The notes: generated by a model from the letters alone, not told the origin. A DNA stretch of 64,000 nt from Rhizobium sp. CFBP 8762 (GCF_014841565.1 NZ_JACYUD010000003.1:124001-188000); one strand, 5' to 3'. Shown: positions 37,561 through 46,616, numbered from the stretch's first letter. Made by a program: numbers and translations.

Positions 37561-38847
37561 TTAAGCTGCTTCTGCCGTCATGACAAGGCTGGCATTCTGT
37601 CCGCCAAAGCCAAAGGAATTGGACAGAACCGCGCCTACGCTGGCATCACGCTTCACATTCGGCACCACATCCAGAACGATGGTCGGGTCCGGGTTGAGAT
37701 AGTTGATGGTTGGCGGCAAGGTGCCGGTCAGCATGGTTTGCAGGGAGAACACTGCTTCGACTGCGCCTGCTGCCGTTAGAGTATGGCCAATCATCGACTT
37801 GTTGGACGAGACTGGAATCTGAGCCAGCGTTTCACCGAAAACGGCGGACATCGCATGATATTCCATCTTGTCATTTTCCGGCGTCGATGTGCCGTGGGCA
37901 TTGATATAGCCGATGTCGCTTTCGCTCACACCCGCATCGGCCAGCGCTGCGCGAATGGTTGCAATGGCTGGGCCACCATCCGGCGAGGACCGCGTGCGGT
38001 GGAACAGATCGGCTTTCTCGCCGCAGCCTTTGAGAATACCCAGAACCTTGGCACCACGCGCCAATGCGGACTCAAGCGATTCCAACACGAGTGTTGCAGC
38101 ACCCTCGGCAATGACAAAACCATCCCGATCCTTGGTAAAGGGCTTGGACGCCTTTTCCGGCGGATCGTTCTGCGTTGACAGGGCTGAAAGCAGCGAGAAC
38201 CGGATCAGCGCTTCCGCACTGACCGAACCATCGGTCGCGACGGTCAAAGCACGGTCGGTCCGGCCCTGACGAATGGCCTCGACACCAAGCTGGATTGCCG
38301 TGGCGCCCGATGCGCAGGCCGTTGATAGTGTAACAGGCAGGCCGCGCGTGCCGAACCGATCCGCCAGACGCTCGGAAATTGACCCGAACATCACAGCCTC
38401 ATGAAAAGCAGGATCGGCCCTTTCGCGCATGGCCGCCAGAAAGCGATCATAGGCATCGCCGGGCTTTTGCGACGGAGGCGCACGGTCGGCCAGTTCAAAA
38501 CGGGCGCTCCACTCCGGCTCGATTGGCGGCGCGGCAAGAAACAGCGGCCCGTTGAAATCCTCCGACAAGCCTGCCTGCGCCAAGGCTTCCGCCGTTGTTT
38601 CGCGCGCGAAGGCGTAGGAACGCTCGACGGAATTCTGCACCGGAATATCGATGAAATCCACGGTGCCTGAAATGCGTGTGGACAATCCATCCGTCGGAAA
38701 ACGGGTAATCTTGTGAATACCGGATACGCCGCCAGTCAGCGCGGCCCAATTGTCCTGAAGCCCCTGGCCGAGCGAGGTGATGACACCCATGCCGGTTACG
38801 GCGACGATCGGACGGCCCAGATGGTCTCTGTAGGCTGGATTGCTCAT
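37561..38847 (-). CDS. fabF1XL: Beta-ketoacyl-ACP synthase II, active subunit of the VLCFA pair
   Basis: This 428-residue ketosynthase has the full catalytic triad: Cys178 in STACASG, His318 in NAHGTSTPENDKMEY, and His355 in NKSMIGHT with Lys350. It condenses malonyl units onto acyl-AcpXL to build C26-C28 chains for lipid A. AAGGAG lies six bases before its ATG. The neighbouring upstream gene encodes a related protein lacking the cysteine and first histidine, so the two probably form a heterodimer. Confidence 0.92.
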   Translation of the reverse strand: MSNPAYRDHLGRPIVAVTGMGVITSLGQGLQDNWAALTGGVSGIHKITRFPTDGLSTRISGTVDFIDIPVQNSVERSYAFARETTAEALAQAGLSEDFNGPLFLAAPPIEPEWSARFELADRAPPSQKPGDAYDRFLAAMRERADPAFHEAVMFGSISERLADRFGTRGLPVTLSTACASGATAIQLGVEAIRQGRTDRALTVATDGSVSAEALIRFSLLSALSTQNDPPEKASKPFTKDRDGFVIAEGAATLVLESLESALARGAKVLGILKGCGEKADLFHRTRSSPDGGPAIATIRAALADAGVSESDIGYINAHGTSTPENDKMEYHAMSAVFGETLAQIPVSSNKSMIGHTLTAAGAVEAVFSLQTMLTGTLPPTINYLNPDPTIVLDVVPNVKRDASVGAVLSNSFGFGGQNASLVMTAEAA

Positions 38848-38857
38848 GGCGCGCTCC

Positions 38858-40063
38858 TTATTCTTCGGCCGTTAGAACGGCGATGCCCTCACCGCGCCAA
38901 TGGCCGATGGTGGTGACAATGGCGGTTTGTGCCCCCGATACCATGGGATGCTCGGCAGTCGGATCAAACTCCGGCACCACCGCATGGCTGCCCAAGGACA
39001 AAGCGGCAAAGGCAAGCCCTAGCGGGAACTGCGCTTCCAGCCCATGGCCCACCAGACCGCCGAAGGCGCGGATGGATGCGGCAGGGAAGCGCTCTTCAAG
39101 AAACACCTTTTCTCGCGCCGCAAGCTCCGGGAAGCCGCTGGTGCCTGAGAAGATCACGGTCGAGGCAGGGTCAATCCCCTCGGCTGCTGCTGCGAGATCG
39201 CTGAGACGGCTCTCCATCCGACCATTGTCACGCTTGCCCCGGTCGCCGCCGATAGCATCGATGGTTGCGTAGATGCGCGCGCCGCGCGCCTCGGCGTGCT
39301 CGCGTGATTCCAGCACAAGGAACGCACCGACAGACCCCATGATCATGCCGCCGCCCTCGCCCTGATCGCGCGACCAGATCGGGCTCCACTTATCGCGTGA
39401 GTGTCCCTGAATGCCCTCAATCAGCAGAACGATATCAAGTCGTTCTGCCGAGAAAGCACCGCCGACCAGAGTGTGCGTGGACTGGCCCGCCTTGATGCGG
39501 GCAAACGCGGTTTCAATTGCCGAAATGCCAGCGGCCTCCTCGCCCATGAACGTGCGCGAAGAGCCCGTAACTTTGTGAACGATAGAAATATTGCCGGCCA
39601 GAAGATTGGACAGTTGCGCCAGAAACAATGTCGGACGCAGTTCCGTCGTCAGTTTTTCATTCAGAAGCTGTTCGCGGTCATTGCGTTTTAGGGCCTCGTC
39701 GACAATCAGTGAGTCGACGTTGATATCGCGCTCGCCCCCACCAGCCGCGACAATCATGTCCATGCTGCTGCAGGCTTCCAGATTGTCTTTCAGCCCCGCA
39801 TCGTCCAGCGCCAGACCGGCGCTGAACACGCCGAGGCGCTGCCAGTTTTCCATCTGGCGTTGATCGCCACGCTTGGCAATCTGCTGCGACCAGTCAATCT
39901 GCGGGAGAGGATGAATGGGATATGGCGCAAACCGCTCGGTCTCGACAATCGGTTGCGGCGTCATGTTGCTGGTCAGCATCGCCACATGCGGCTCTGCACC
40001 CACACCGAGGCTGGTGACGATACCAACGCCGGTAATCACCACATCATTTGCTGATTTGACCAT
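38858..40063 (-). CDS. fabF2XL: Ketosynthase-like protein without the active-site cysteine (FabF2XL)
   Basis: This 401-residue protein has the thiolase fold of FabF from end to end (VVITGVGIVTSLG at the start), but in alignment with FabF1XL the catalytic Cys178 corresponds to Glu176 (in MGEEAAGI) and His318 to Ser306 (in FSGTSG); only His340 (VGHG) remains. The only cysteine, Cys98, is far from the site. This resembles the chain-length factor of type II polyketide synthases, which has Gln in place of Cys. The start ATG overlaps the fabZ stop by one base. Its role as a partner of FabF1XL is an inference. Confidence 0.87.
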   Translation of the reverse strand: MVKSANDVVITGVGIVTSLGVGAEPHVAMLTSNMTPQPIVETERFAPYPIHPLPQIDWSQQIAKRGDQRQMENWQRLGVFSAGLALDDAGLKDNLEACSSMDMIVAAGGGERDINVDSLIVDEALKRNDREQLLNEKLTTELRPTLFLAQLSNLLAGNISIVHKVTGSSRTFMGEEAAGISAIETAFARIKAGQSTHTLVGGAFSAERLDIVLLIEGIQGHSRDKWSPIWSRDQGEGGGMIMGSVGAFLVLESREHAEARGARIYATIDAIGGDRGKRDNGRMESRLSDLAAAAEGIDPASTVIFSGTSGFPELAAREKVFLEERFPAASIRAFGGLVGHGLEAQFPLGLAFAALSLGSHAVVPEFDPTAEHPMVSGAQTAIVTTIGHWRGEGIAVLTAEE

Positions 40064-40542
40064 TATACTTCCTCGGTCTTTAAAAGAGCTGCCATCAGGC
40101 CCAGTTCGTCTGCGCGTCGGCGCACGATATCGCCCAGCGGCACCTGATCGAACGGCACGGTGCGCAGCTTCAATTGAGCGTCGCAGACCTTTTTGCCATC
40201 GGATGTGATTTTAGCCTTGGTGACGGCAAAGCCTGAGCCGTCATGCTCCAGATGCACCTCAATATCGAGCACGGCTTCCGGCTCGACAAAACTGCGCATC
40301 TTGGCCCCATCCACCGTCATCAAAAACGGCATGGCGGTAAAGTTGGTTGCGGCCAGCACCAGAAAGCCGGAGGCCTGGGCCATGGTTTCAATGAGGAGAA
40401 CGCCCGGCACCAGCGGGTAGCCAGGAAAATGCCCCTCGAACACAGGGCTTTTGGCAGGCACCACCGAGCGAGCCTTCAACACGCCTGCTCCTAGATCGAC
40501 ACTCTCGACACGGTCAATCATCTGGAAGTATTCAAGCAGCAA
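40063..40542 (-). CDS. fabZXL: 3-hydroxyacyl-ACP dehydratase of the VLCFA cluster
   Basis: This 159-residue hot-dog protein has the FabZ catalytic helix FEGHFPGYPLVPGVLLIETMAQ, with the histidine in GHFPG and the glutamate in LIE. It dehydrates hydroxyacyl chains on AcpXL. Its stop overlaps the fabF2XL start by one base (TAATG). It is separated from acpXL by 157 bases in which I see no gene. A housekeeping fabZ elsewhere in the genome is expected. Confidence 0.9.
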   Translation of the reverse strand: MLLEYFQMIDRVESVDLGAGVLKARSVVPAKSPVFEGHFPGYPLVPGVLLIETMAQASGFLVLAATNFTAMPFLMTVDGAKMRSFVEPEAVLDIEVHLEHDGSGFAVTKAKITSDGKKVCDAQLKLRTVPFDQVPLGDIVRRRADELGLMAALLKTEEV

Positions 40543-40699
40543 GGGCTTCTCCTCGTTCCCGGCAGCGCCACCAGCATCGACGGTATAACGGCAAATGCCG
40601 CCTGAAACGCGGACGAACCATGCGCTTGCCTTCAGACGGCTTTAAACAGGTCGAGCGATGCGCGTCGTACAGCCCATCAGCCCATAGCGGTAACGGCGA

Positions 40700-40981
40700 T
40701 CAGCCAGCCTTTGCGGCGCGCAGCTCGTCGATCTTGGCACAGAGATTTTTCAGAACGAAGTATTCTTCGGTGGAAACCTTGCCTTCGTTGACTTCCTGGG
40801 TCCACTGTTCCAGCGGAATCTTGATGCCAAATTCCTTGTCGATTGCGAACACGATATCAAGGAAATCAAGGCTGTCGATGCCCAGATCGTCGATGGTGTG
40901 GCTTTCGGGCGTAATCGTCTCGCGGTCGATTTCGCTGGTTTCGGAAATGATATCGGCAACCTTGTCGAATGTAGCTGTCAC
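40700..40981 (-). CDS. acpXL: Acyl carrier protein AcpXL
   Basis: This 93-residue acyl carrier protein has the phosphopantetheine site DSLDF at Ser37 in an acidic helix-rich fold, slightly longer than the housekeeping ACP, as usual for AcpXL. It carries the C28 chain to LpxXL for lipid A acylation in rhizobia and Brucella. It heads the operon, and the 313-base gap up to fnrN, which includes an FNR box, contains its promoter. Confidence 0.93.
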   Translation of the reverse strand: MTATFDKVADIISETSEIDRETITPESHTIDDLGIDSLDFLDIVFAIDKEFGIKIPLEQWTQEVNEGKVSTEEYFVLKNLCAKIDELRAAKAG

Positions 40982-41294
40982 GCGCTTACCTCAAGTAAAT
41001 GATAGAGTTGGGCGATCCTATAGGCAAATGTGGCAGAAAAGCCAATGCCCGTTTGTGCTGTCGCAAACTTTCCCGCAGCATGTTGCGAAACCACAATGCC
41101 CTGAACAACCGAATGTTCGTCAAAAACGCTCAACTTGATTAGCGTCGCCCTTGTGGACGACCCTTAAAATTTGTGGGATGACCAGCATTATTCTCACAGT
41201 TTTCAGTGCGATTTTTGACAAAGATCAAGGACAGGACCCGCCATTTTCTCAAAAGTAGGTCCAGCGACGAACATAAAAGCATGTTTGGAGCGTC
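40982..41294. other. Divergent promoter region between acpXL and fnrN
   Basis: This 313-base interval has no convincing gene on either strand. It holds the promoters of acpXL (leftward) and fnrN (rightward) and one FNR box nearer to fnrN. No inverted repeats other than the box were noticed. Confidence 0.7.
41215..41228. promoter_or_regulatory. FNR/FixK box upstream of fnrN
   Basis: TTGACAAAGATCAA fits the TTGAY-N4-RTCAA consensus with one relaxed position. It ends 66 bases before the fnrN start, which suggests self-regulation. Confidence 0.78.
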
Positions 41295-42041
41295 ATGAAT
41301 GGAGGGTTGGCCGACATGGACACCTATCGCAAAGACATCCACAATTCAGAGATTCCGGTGGTATGCCGCGCCTGTGAGGCCCGTCACGGCGGCGTTTGCG
41401 GTACGCTGACGCCACGCCAGTTGACGGAACTGAGCCGCCAGTCCACCCGCAGGAATGTTAGCGCAGGCACGGATGTCATTTCGCAGGGCGAGCGTGCGAA
41501 CACCTATTCCAACATCATCCGCGGTGTGGTGAAACTGTCCAAGATGATGGCTGATGGCCGCCAGCAGATTGTGGGGCTGCAATTTGCGCCCGATTTTATG
41601 GGGCGCCCGTTCACCCGTGACAGCGCGCTGACAGCGCAAGCCGCCACCGAGACCGACATTTGCGCCTTTCCGCGCTCGTTGATGGACAAGCTGATCTCCG
41701 AAACACCGGACCTTGAACACCGTCTGCACGAGCAGGCGTTGAAGGAACTGGAAGAAGCCCGCGACTGGATGCTGACGCTGGGACGCAAAAGTGCGCAGGA
41801 AAAGGTTGCCAGCTTTCTGTACCTGATCGCAACCCATATTGATCCGGAAAGCGTGGACAGCTGTTCGTTCGATCTGCCGCTGTCGCGCGCCGATATCGCC
41901 GATTTCCTGGGGCTGACCATTGAAACGGTCAGCCGTCAGATCACCCGGTTGCGCAAGGAAAATGTGATTCGCGTCGAGAACAATCGTCACGTGACGGTGC
42001 CTGATATGGACCGGCTGGCATACTTTGCCGGCAGCGACTAA
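41295..42041 (+). CDS. fnrN: Oxygen-sensing Crp/Fnr regulator FnrN
   Basis: This 248-residue regulator has three N-terminal cysteines in CRACEARHGGVC and one more in TDICAFPRS, fitting a [4Fe-4S] oxygen-labile cluster. The cyclic-nucleotide-like fold (about residues 50-160) is followed by a helix-turn-helix with DIADFLGLTIETVSRQITRL, where ExxSR contacts the FNR box. A second start at 41316 also has a good GGAGGG upstream. It should activate the two cco operons and probably itself, given the boxes. Its TAA lies in a repeat. Confidence 0.93.
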   Translation: MNGGLADMDTYRKDIHNSEIPVVCRACEARHGGVCGTLTPRQLTELSRQSTRRNVSAGTDVISQGERANTYSNIIRGVVKLSKMMADGRQQIVGLQFAPDFMGRPFTRDSALTAQAATETDICAFPRSLMDKLISETPDLEHRLHEQALKELEEARDWMLTLGRKSAQEKVASFLYLIATHIDPESVDSCSFDLPLSRADIADFLGLTIETVSRQITRLRKENVIRVENNRHVTVPDMDRLAYFAGSD

Positions 42042-42107
42042 AGCATTCCAGTGAAAGTGCAATGACTTTCACGCCAGGACAACGCGAGAAAACAAGATGT
42101 TAGAGCA
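42039..42107. repeat. Dispersed intergenic palindrome, copy 2
   Basis: TAAAGCATTCCAGTG, an 8-bp perfect stem (GTGAAAGT with ACTTTCAC), GGACAACGCGAGAAAACAAG, then TTAGAGCA. The fnrN stop (TAA, 42039-42041) and the cobD stop (TAA, 42102-42100) both lie inside it, so the unit fills the whole gap between two convergent genes. Confidence 0.8.
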
Positions 42108-43053
42108 AGACCGCTGTCAGCGTACACAAAAGAAGTGCTGTGCAAGCATGGTAGAAAACGGCGACACCGGCGGTAATATCACCAGCATCGGCTGTTGCGC
42201 GACCCTCTTCGTTCAACATGGGCTCTGACACCAAGTTTCCCTCATAGATTCGTGGGCCAGCCAGTTGCAGCCCAAGCGCGCCTGCCATGGCCGCTTCCGG
42301 CCAACCGGAATTGGGAGAGCGGTGGAAACCGTGATCGCGCAGCGCGATTTTGAGTGATGCTCTGGCACGACTCACCCCGAAGCGAACGAAAGCACCAGCA
42401 GCCAGTAACAGGATCGACAGACGGGCAGGCAACCAGTTTGCAGCATCATCGAGCCGTGCCGAGGCCCAACCGAAATCGCGATAGCGCTCGTTTTTGTGCC
42501 CGATCATGGAATCGGCGGTGTTCAGCATTTTGTAGGCAAACATGCCCGGCAGACCCAGCACGGCATACCAGAAGGCGGGAGCCACCACGCCATCGGAAAA
42601 GTTTTCCGCAAGGCTTTCGATAGCGGCGCGGCACACGGCAGGCTCATCCAGAGTTTGCGGATCACGGCCGACAATCATCGACACGGCATGGCGACCGCCA
42701 GACAGTCCGCCCTGCTGCAAGCCCGTTGCCACGGCCAGCACATGATCGGCAAGGCTCTTTTGTGCCAAGAGAATGGCGAGAATGATGATTTCGGCCAGCG
42801 AGCCTATCAGTCCGAAAGCCGACATTATCCTGTGCGTTACGAAACCTGAGGCGAGGCTAACGGCCAGCAGAGCGACGATGACGGCTACGCCATTGCGTCG
42901 GCGCGTCGTATTGGAGAGTTCAAAGCGATTGTAGCGCTTTTCTAAAGCAGAAATGGCTTTGCCGAAGATGACAACGGGGTGAGGAACGCGTTGCCAGATC
43001 CAGTTAGGGTCACCAACCACACGGTCAAGCAGCAGCGCAAGCGCCAGAATCAT
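42100..43053 (-). CDS. cobD: Adenosylcobinamide-phosphate synthase CobD (CbiB)
   Basis: This 317-residue membrane protein has five or more hydrophobic helices. It links aminopropanol phosphate to adenosylcobyrate. Conserved pieces are DRVVGDPNWIWQRVPHPVV, AIESLAENFSDGVVAPAFWY and KMLNTADSMIGHKNERY. The ATG at 43053 overlaps the cobC stop by four bases. In the Pseudomonas/rhizobial nomenclature CobD is this synthase. The last codons and stop lie in the palindromic repeat shared with fnrN. Confidence 0.93.
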   Translation of the reverse strand: MILALALLLDRVVGDPNWIWQRVPHPVVIFGKAISALEKRYNRFELSNTTRRRNGVAVIVALLAVSLASGFVTHRIMSAFGLIGSLAEIIILAILLAQKSLADHVLAVATGLQQGGLSGGRHAVSMIVGRDPQTLDEPAVCRAAIESLAENFSDGVVAPAFWYAVLGLPGMFAYKMLNTADSMIGHKNERYRDFGWASARLDDAANWLPARLSILLLAAGAFVRFGVSRARASLKIALRDHGFHRSPNSGWPEAAMAGALGLQLAGPRIYEGNLVSEPMLNEEGRATADAGDITAGVAVFYHACTALLLCTLTAVLL

Positions 43054-44039
43054 GCAAGCGCCTCCGCAAGACGCTGATCGGCCTGCGAATTTGGGGGCAA
43101 GCCGAAGCGGAGCCATCGGGGAGCGTAGTCGAATTTGCGCACGAGGATATGACGTCGGCACAGATGGTCATGCAGCGCATTTGCGTCTGAATGATCGACC
43201 AAAGCAAACAGCGGCGTTCCGCCAGCGATGTGAAGACCTGCATGTGCGAGTGTGTTTTCGAGCGCGGCCCTTCGCTCATCAATAACGGTACGGATCGCCG
43301 CAGCGTTTTGCGACATCAGCGCGGCTGCGCAATGGAGCGCAGGGCCGGAAACTGCCCAAGGACCAAGCCAGTCGTTTATGGTGTGCAAAAGCGCATCAGG
43401 ACCGATTGCAAAGCCCAACCGCACCCCGGCCAAACCGAAAAACTTACCAAAGGACCGCAGAATCAACGGCCCGCTTTCCCGCGTTACAATCTGGACAGAG
43501 CTGACATCCGGCATGGTATCGGCAAACGCTTCATCGATGACGAGTTTCGTATTCCAGCCGCTGAGCTTTTTATAAAGCGCAGCAACGTCAGCTATCGGTA
43601 TGAGCCTACCTGTGGGATTGTTGGGATTGACCAGAACCACCATAGCGTGGTCGGCCCGGATGCCGTCCAGCGTATCGATTACATCCACATCAAGGTCATA
43701 GGCTGTAAAACTGCGTTCGTATTCGCCATAGGTCGGACCAAGGATCGCGACGCGTTGTCCCTTGGGTACAAAGCGCGGCAAAAGCTGGATGACCGCCTGT
43801 GTTCCCGGCACGGCCAAAGGCTGTACAGGGCTTTGATAATATCCGCGCGCTCTTGTTTGCGCCTGGTCCAGCAGATCGGCATCCGGCAAGCGGTGCCAGA
43901 CGTGGTGCGGAATGTCCGGCAACGAAGGGGGGCACGGGTTAAGGCCGGTGGAAAGATCCAGCCATGTCTCGGGCGCGCCGCCGTAGACAGCGGCGGCTGC
44001 GGCAACCCCACCCCCGTGAACGATCGGCGCAGCTGTCAC
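43050..44039 (-). CDS. cobC: L-threonine-O-3-phosphate decarboxylase-like protein CobC
   Basis: This 329-residue PLP-dependent aminotransferase-fold enzyme probably makes (R)-1-amino-2-propanol O-phosphate, the linker of cobalamin. The PLP lysine is in RSFGKFFGLAGVRLGF, with NPNNPTG and VIDEAF as other family marks, and LDLSTGLNPCPP near the N-terminus. The start is GTG at 44039, which overlaps the cobB stop by four bases (GTGA). Confidence 0.92.
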   Translation of the reverse strand: MTAAPIVHGGGVAAAAAVYGGAPETWLDLSTGLNPCPPSLPDIPHHVWHRLPDADLLDQAQTRARGYYQSPVQPLAVPGTQAVIQLLPRFVPKGQRVAILGPTYGEYERSFTAYDLDVDVIDTLDGIRADHAMVVLVNPNNPTGRLIPIADVAALYKKLSGWNTKLVIDEAFADTMPDVSSVQIVTRESGPLILRSFGKFFGLAGVRLGFAIGPDALLHTINDWLGPWAVSGPALHCAAALMSQNAAAIRTVIDERRAALENTLAHAGLHIAGGTPLFALVDHSDANALHDHLCRRHILVRKFDYAPRWLRFGLPPNSQADQRLAEALA

Positions 44040-45340
44040 GGCTCACCAGCCAGATCGATGAGGTGCATAAAGGAACCGGCCACGCGACCCCGGCGCAGTC
44101 CGACAGCGCCAAGATCATTGCCCAGCGCATCCGTGGCGTGAAACAGGCGGTCGGCATCGCCTTCCGAAACAATGGTTGCGTAATGATATTCATGCGCCGT
44201 CAACGGGTCGGTAAAAAGCGTGTCATCAACGGGACGGATACGCCGATACCCCAGATGACGTTTTCGCGATGCAAAACTCGTCACCAGCGGCAAGAGGCCC
44301 AGCATTTCGTGTCGGTTACCGTCTGCGTCAATCAATCCCTCGCCCAGCGTCATATACCCCCCGCACTCACCAAAAATTGTCACGCCACGGGCATTGGCAT
44401 CCTGCATACCCGCTTTAAATCGGCTAGCACCGCTCAGCTTTCCTGCATGGAGTTCGGGATAGCCCCCGGGAAGATAAATTGCGTCCGCATCGGCTGCCGG
44501 CGCTTCATCATTCAGCGGAGAGAAGAAGGAAAAGCGGGCACCGCGACGCTGCCAGCCGAGCAGCATATGCTCATAGACAAATGCGAAGGCCACATCGCGT
44601 GCAATCGCGATGTGGCTGCCGAGAGGGGCCAAGCGGGCAATGTTGGCTGCGGCGGGCTTTTGCGGAAAATACCGGGCTTCCCGCAGAATCCGATCCAGAT
44701 CGCAACCGTTCTCAACAATCTCAGCGGCGTTCTCAATGAATGCTTCCAGATCGCCATGCTCCCCCGCTTGCACTAGACCGAGATGCCGTTCCGGCAAGGA
44801 CAGGCCAGAATTCTGCCGGATTACCCCCAGCACATCCACACGCACCGCATCGAGCGCGCTGCGCAACATGCCTTCGTGCCGGTCGCTGCCGACACGATTG
44901 AGGATGACCCCGCCAATACGAATATCGTTGCGGTGATCGCGAAACCCACGCACCAGCGCCGCCACCGACTGGGCCATACGGGCGCAATCAACCACGAAAA
45001 CAACGGACAGATCGAGCTTTGCCGCGAGATCGGCGGGGGACCCGCCGCCGTCCACCGCTCCATCGAAAAGCCCCATCATCGCTTCCACCACAAGCGTCTT
45101 GTCACCGGTTTTGGCGAGCGCCGCATTGGCTGATAACAGTTCCGTGCGCATGGCCCATGGGTCGTAGTTCAGGCAGCGTTCGCCGCTGGCGGCAGCGTGG
45201 AAGGCGGGGTCGATATAATCGGGACCGGCTTTGCCGGGTGCCAGCAAAGCCCCGCGTTTTTTCAACGCCCGCAGCAGCCCGAGCGTAATGGTGGTTTTGC
45301 CGGAACCGGACGATGGTGCCGCAATCAGAAGTCCACTCAT
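44036..45340 (-). CDS. cobB: Hydrogenobyrinic acid a,c-diamide synthase CobB
   Basis: This 434-residue enzyme amidates hydrogenobyrinic acid at two positions with glutamine and ATP. The N-terminal P-loop APSSGSGKTTITLGLL and the C-terminal glutaminase half with FGECGGYMTLGEGL (Cys nucleophile) are both clear. GKAGPDYIDPAFH is a family marker. It lies nine bases after cobA and is coupled to cobC. It feeds CobN, encoded nearby. Confidence 0.95.
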   Translation of the reverse strand: MSGLLIAAPSSGSGKTTITLGLLRALKKRGALLAPGKAGPDYIDPAFHAAASGERCLNYDPWAMRTELLSANAALAKTGDKTLVVEAMMGLFDGAVDGGGSPADLAAKLDLSVVFVVDCARMAQSVAALVRGFRDHRNDIRIGGVILNRVGSDRHEGMLRSALDAVRVDVLGVIRQNSGLSLPERHLGLVQAGEHGDLEAFIENAAEIVENGCDLDRILREARYFPQKPAAANIARLAPLGSHIAIARDVAFAFVYEHMLLGWQRRGARFSFFSPLNDEAPAADADAIYLPGGYPELHAGKLSGASRFKAGMQDANARGVTIFGECGGYMTLGEGLIDADGNRHEMLGLLPLVTSFASRKRHLGYRRIRPVDDTLFTDPLTAHEYHYATIVSEGDADRLFHATDALGNDLGAVGLRRGRVAGSFMHLIDLAGEP

Positions 45341-45349
45341 GCCCTGCCC

Positions 45350-46129
45350 TTACCTGTTCAGCCAATCCAGTGTTTTACGAAGCCCGACAACCTCCCCTAC
45401 CACAACAACGGCCGGGGGTTGAAGGGACAGACGGACACTATCAGCCTCAGCCTGACCGAGGCTGGAAATCGCAACCTGCTGATCGCTTGTGGTCGCATTG
45501 CAGACAAAAGCCAAAGGCTCATCAGGGCTGCGGCCTGCTTCCATCAGTCTGCGGGTAATCTGGCCGATATGCTTCATGGCCATATACATGACGATGACGG
45601 GTGAGCCTTGTGCAATTGCAGCCCAATCCACCCGATCCGGTACGAGGCCGGAGGAATCATGGCCCGTCAGAAACGTGACGGCGTGGTTCACATCGCGGTG
45701 CGTCACTGGAATTCCTGCATAGGCGAGACCACCGATGCCCGCCGTGATACCGGGTACGATGCGAAACGGAATATTGTGCTCCACCAGCATGAGCGCCTCT
45801 TCCCCGCCACGGCCGAAAACAAAGGGGTCGCCGCCCTTTAAACGCAGCACACGGTGGCCTTGCTGCGCAAGCTCCACCAGACGCAGGGAGATATCACGCT
45901 GTTTGGGCGAAGGCTTGCCACCGCGTTTCCCGGCAAATTCTAAAATTGCAGTGGGTTTCGCAAGCGTAAGGCAGGCTTCGTTGACAAGGGCATCATGAAC
46001 AATCACATCGGCCTGCGACAGCGCGTGCGCCGCGTGCAGGGTGAGCAAGCCGGGATCACCGGGGCCAGCGCCTACCAGCCAGACACAGCCAGGCTGGATA
46101 ACAGGAAGGCCGTCAAACAACACGGCCAT
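45350..46129 (-). CDS. cobA: Uroporphyrinogen-III C-methyltransferase CobA
   Basis: This 259-residue SAM-dependent enzyme makes precorrin-2, the first step committed to cobalamin and sirohaem. VWLVGAGPGDPGLLTLHA, VIVHDALV, RLKGGDPFVFGRGGEE and VTFLTGHD are diagnostic. ATG at 46129 is preferred because AGGA lies six bases upstream, although ATG 46132 is also in frame. The product is a stand-alone methyltransferase, not the CysG fusion. Confidence 0.93.
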   Translation of the reverse strand: MAVLFDGLPVIQPGCVWLVGAGPGDPGLLTLHAAHALSQADVIVHDALVNEACLTLAKPTAILEFAGKRGGKPSPKQRDISLRLVELAQQGHRVLRLKGGDPFVFGRGGEEALMLVEHNIPFRIVPGITAGIGGLAYAGIPVTHRDVNHAVTFLTGHDSSGLVPDRVDWAAIAQGSPVIVMYMAMKHIGQITRRLMEAGRSPDEPLAFVCNATTSDQQVAISSLGQAEADSVRLSLQPPAVVVVGEVVGLRKTLDWLNR

Positions 46130-46211
46130 CATTCATCCTGACTTGATTCGGTTTGTGAAGAACCAGATTCAAAATAGCAGTATTCAAGAATAACCCGTTG
46201 ATAAACATAGG

Positions 46212-46616
46212 CTAAATCAGACGTGCAATTGCAACGGTTCCATGCGCTGATTTGAGCTTGGGTTGAACAAGCGTGGCACCACAGCCGGCAGCAGCCAAGG
46301 CAGCACCCTCCGCAACAGAGTGTGTTCCGCAGGATTTGAACACAAACGAAGAAGCGCTGCCCACCCTTGCAGCCTGTGCCTCGACTTGCTCGGCAGCCAT
46401 GAATTGCACGGGCACGCCAAGATGATGCGCGACGGCATGGATGGACGGATCATAAGCGCGGCGATTGATGGAAGCGACTGACGATACACAGCCGGGGGTG
46501 AGAGCATTGCGGTCCAACGCCTCCAGCGCCAGCGCAATCAATTCATTGGGCGTGGCGCGGCTGTTCGCGCCAAGGCCAAGCACAAAACGCGCGGTATCCG
46601 TTTTCATATCCGTCAT
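46212..46616 (-). CDS. cobE: Cobalamin biosynthesis protein CobE (CbiG C-terminal domain)
   Basis: This 134-residue protein matches CobE, the homologue of the CbiG C-terminal domain, with LGLGANSRATPNELIALALEAL, SVASINRRA and KSCGTHSVAEGAALAAAG. Its exact reaction is unclear; it may help in deacetylation or ring contraction, or scaffolding in the corrin pathway. ATG at 46616 has GGGG five bases upstream; an ATG at 46607 is possible. The corrin-ring genes cobG-M that usually accompany it are not in the window. Confidence 0.85.
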   Translation of the reverse strand: MTDMKTDTARFVLGLGANSRATPNELIALALEALDRNALTPGCVSSVASINRRAYDPSIHAVAHHLGVPVQFMAAEQVEAQAARVGSASSFVFKSCGTHSVAEGAALAAAGCGATLVQPKLKSAHGTVAIARLI

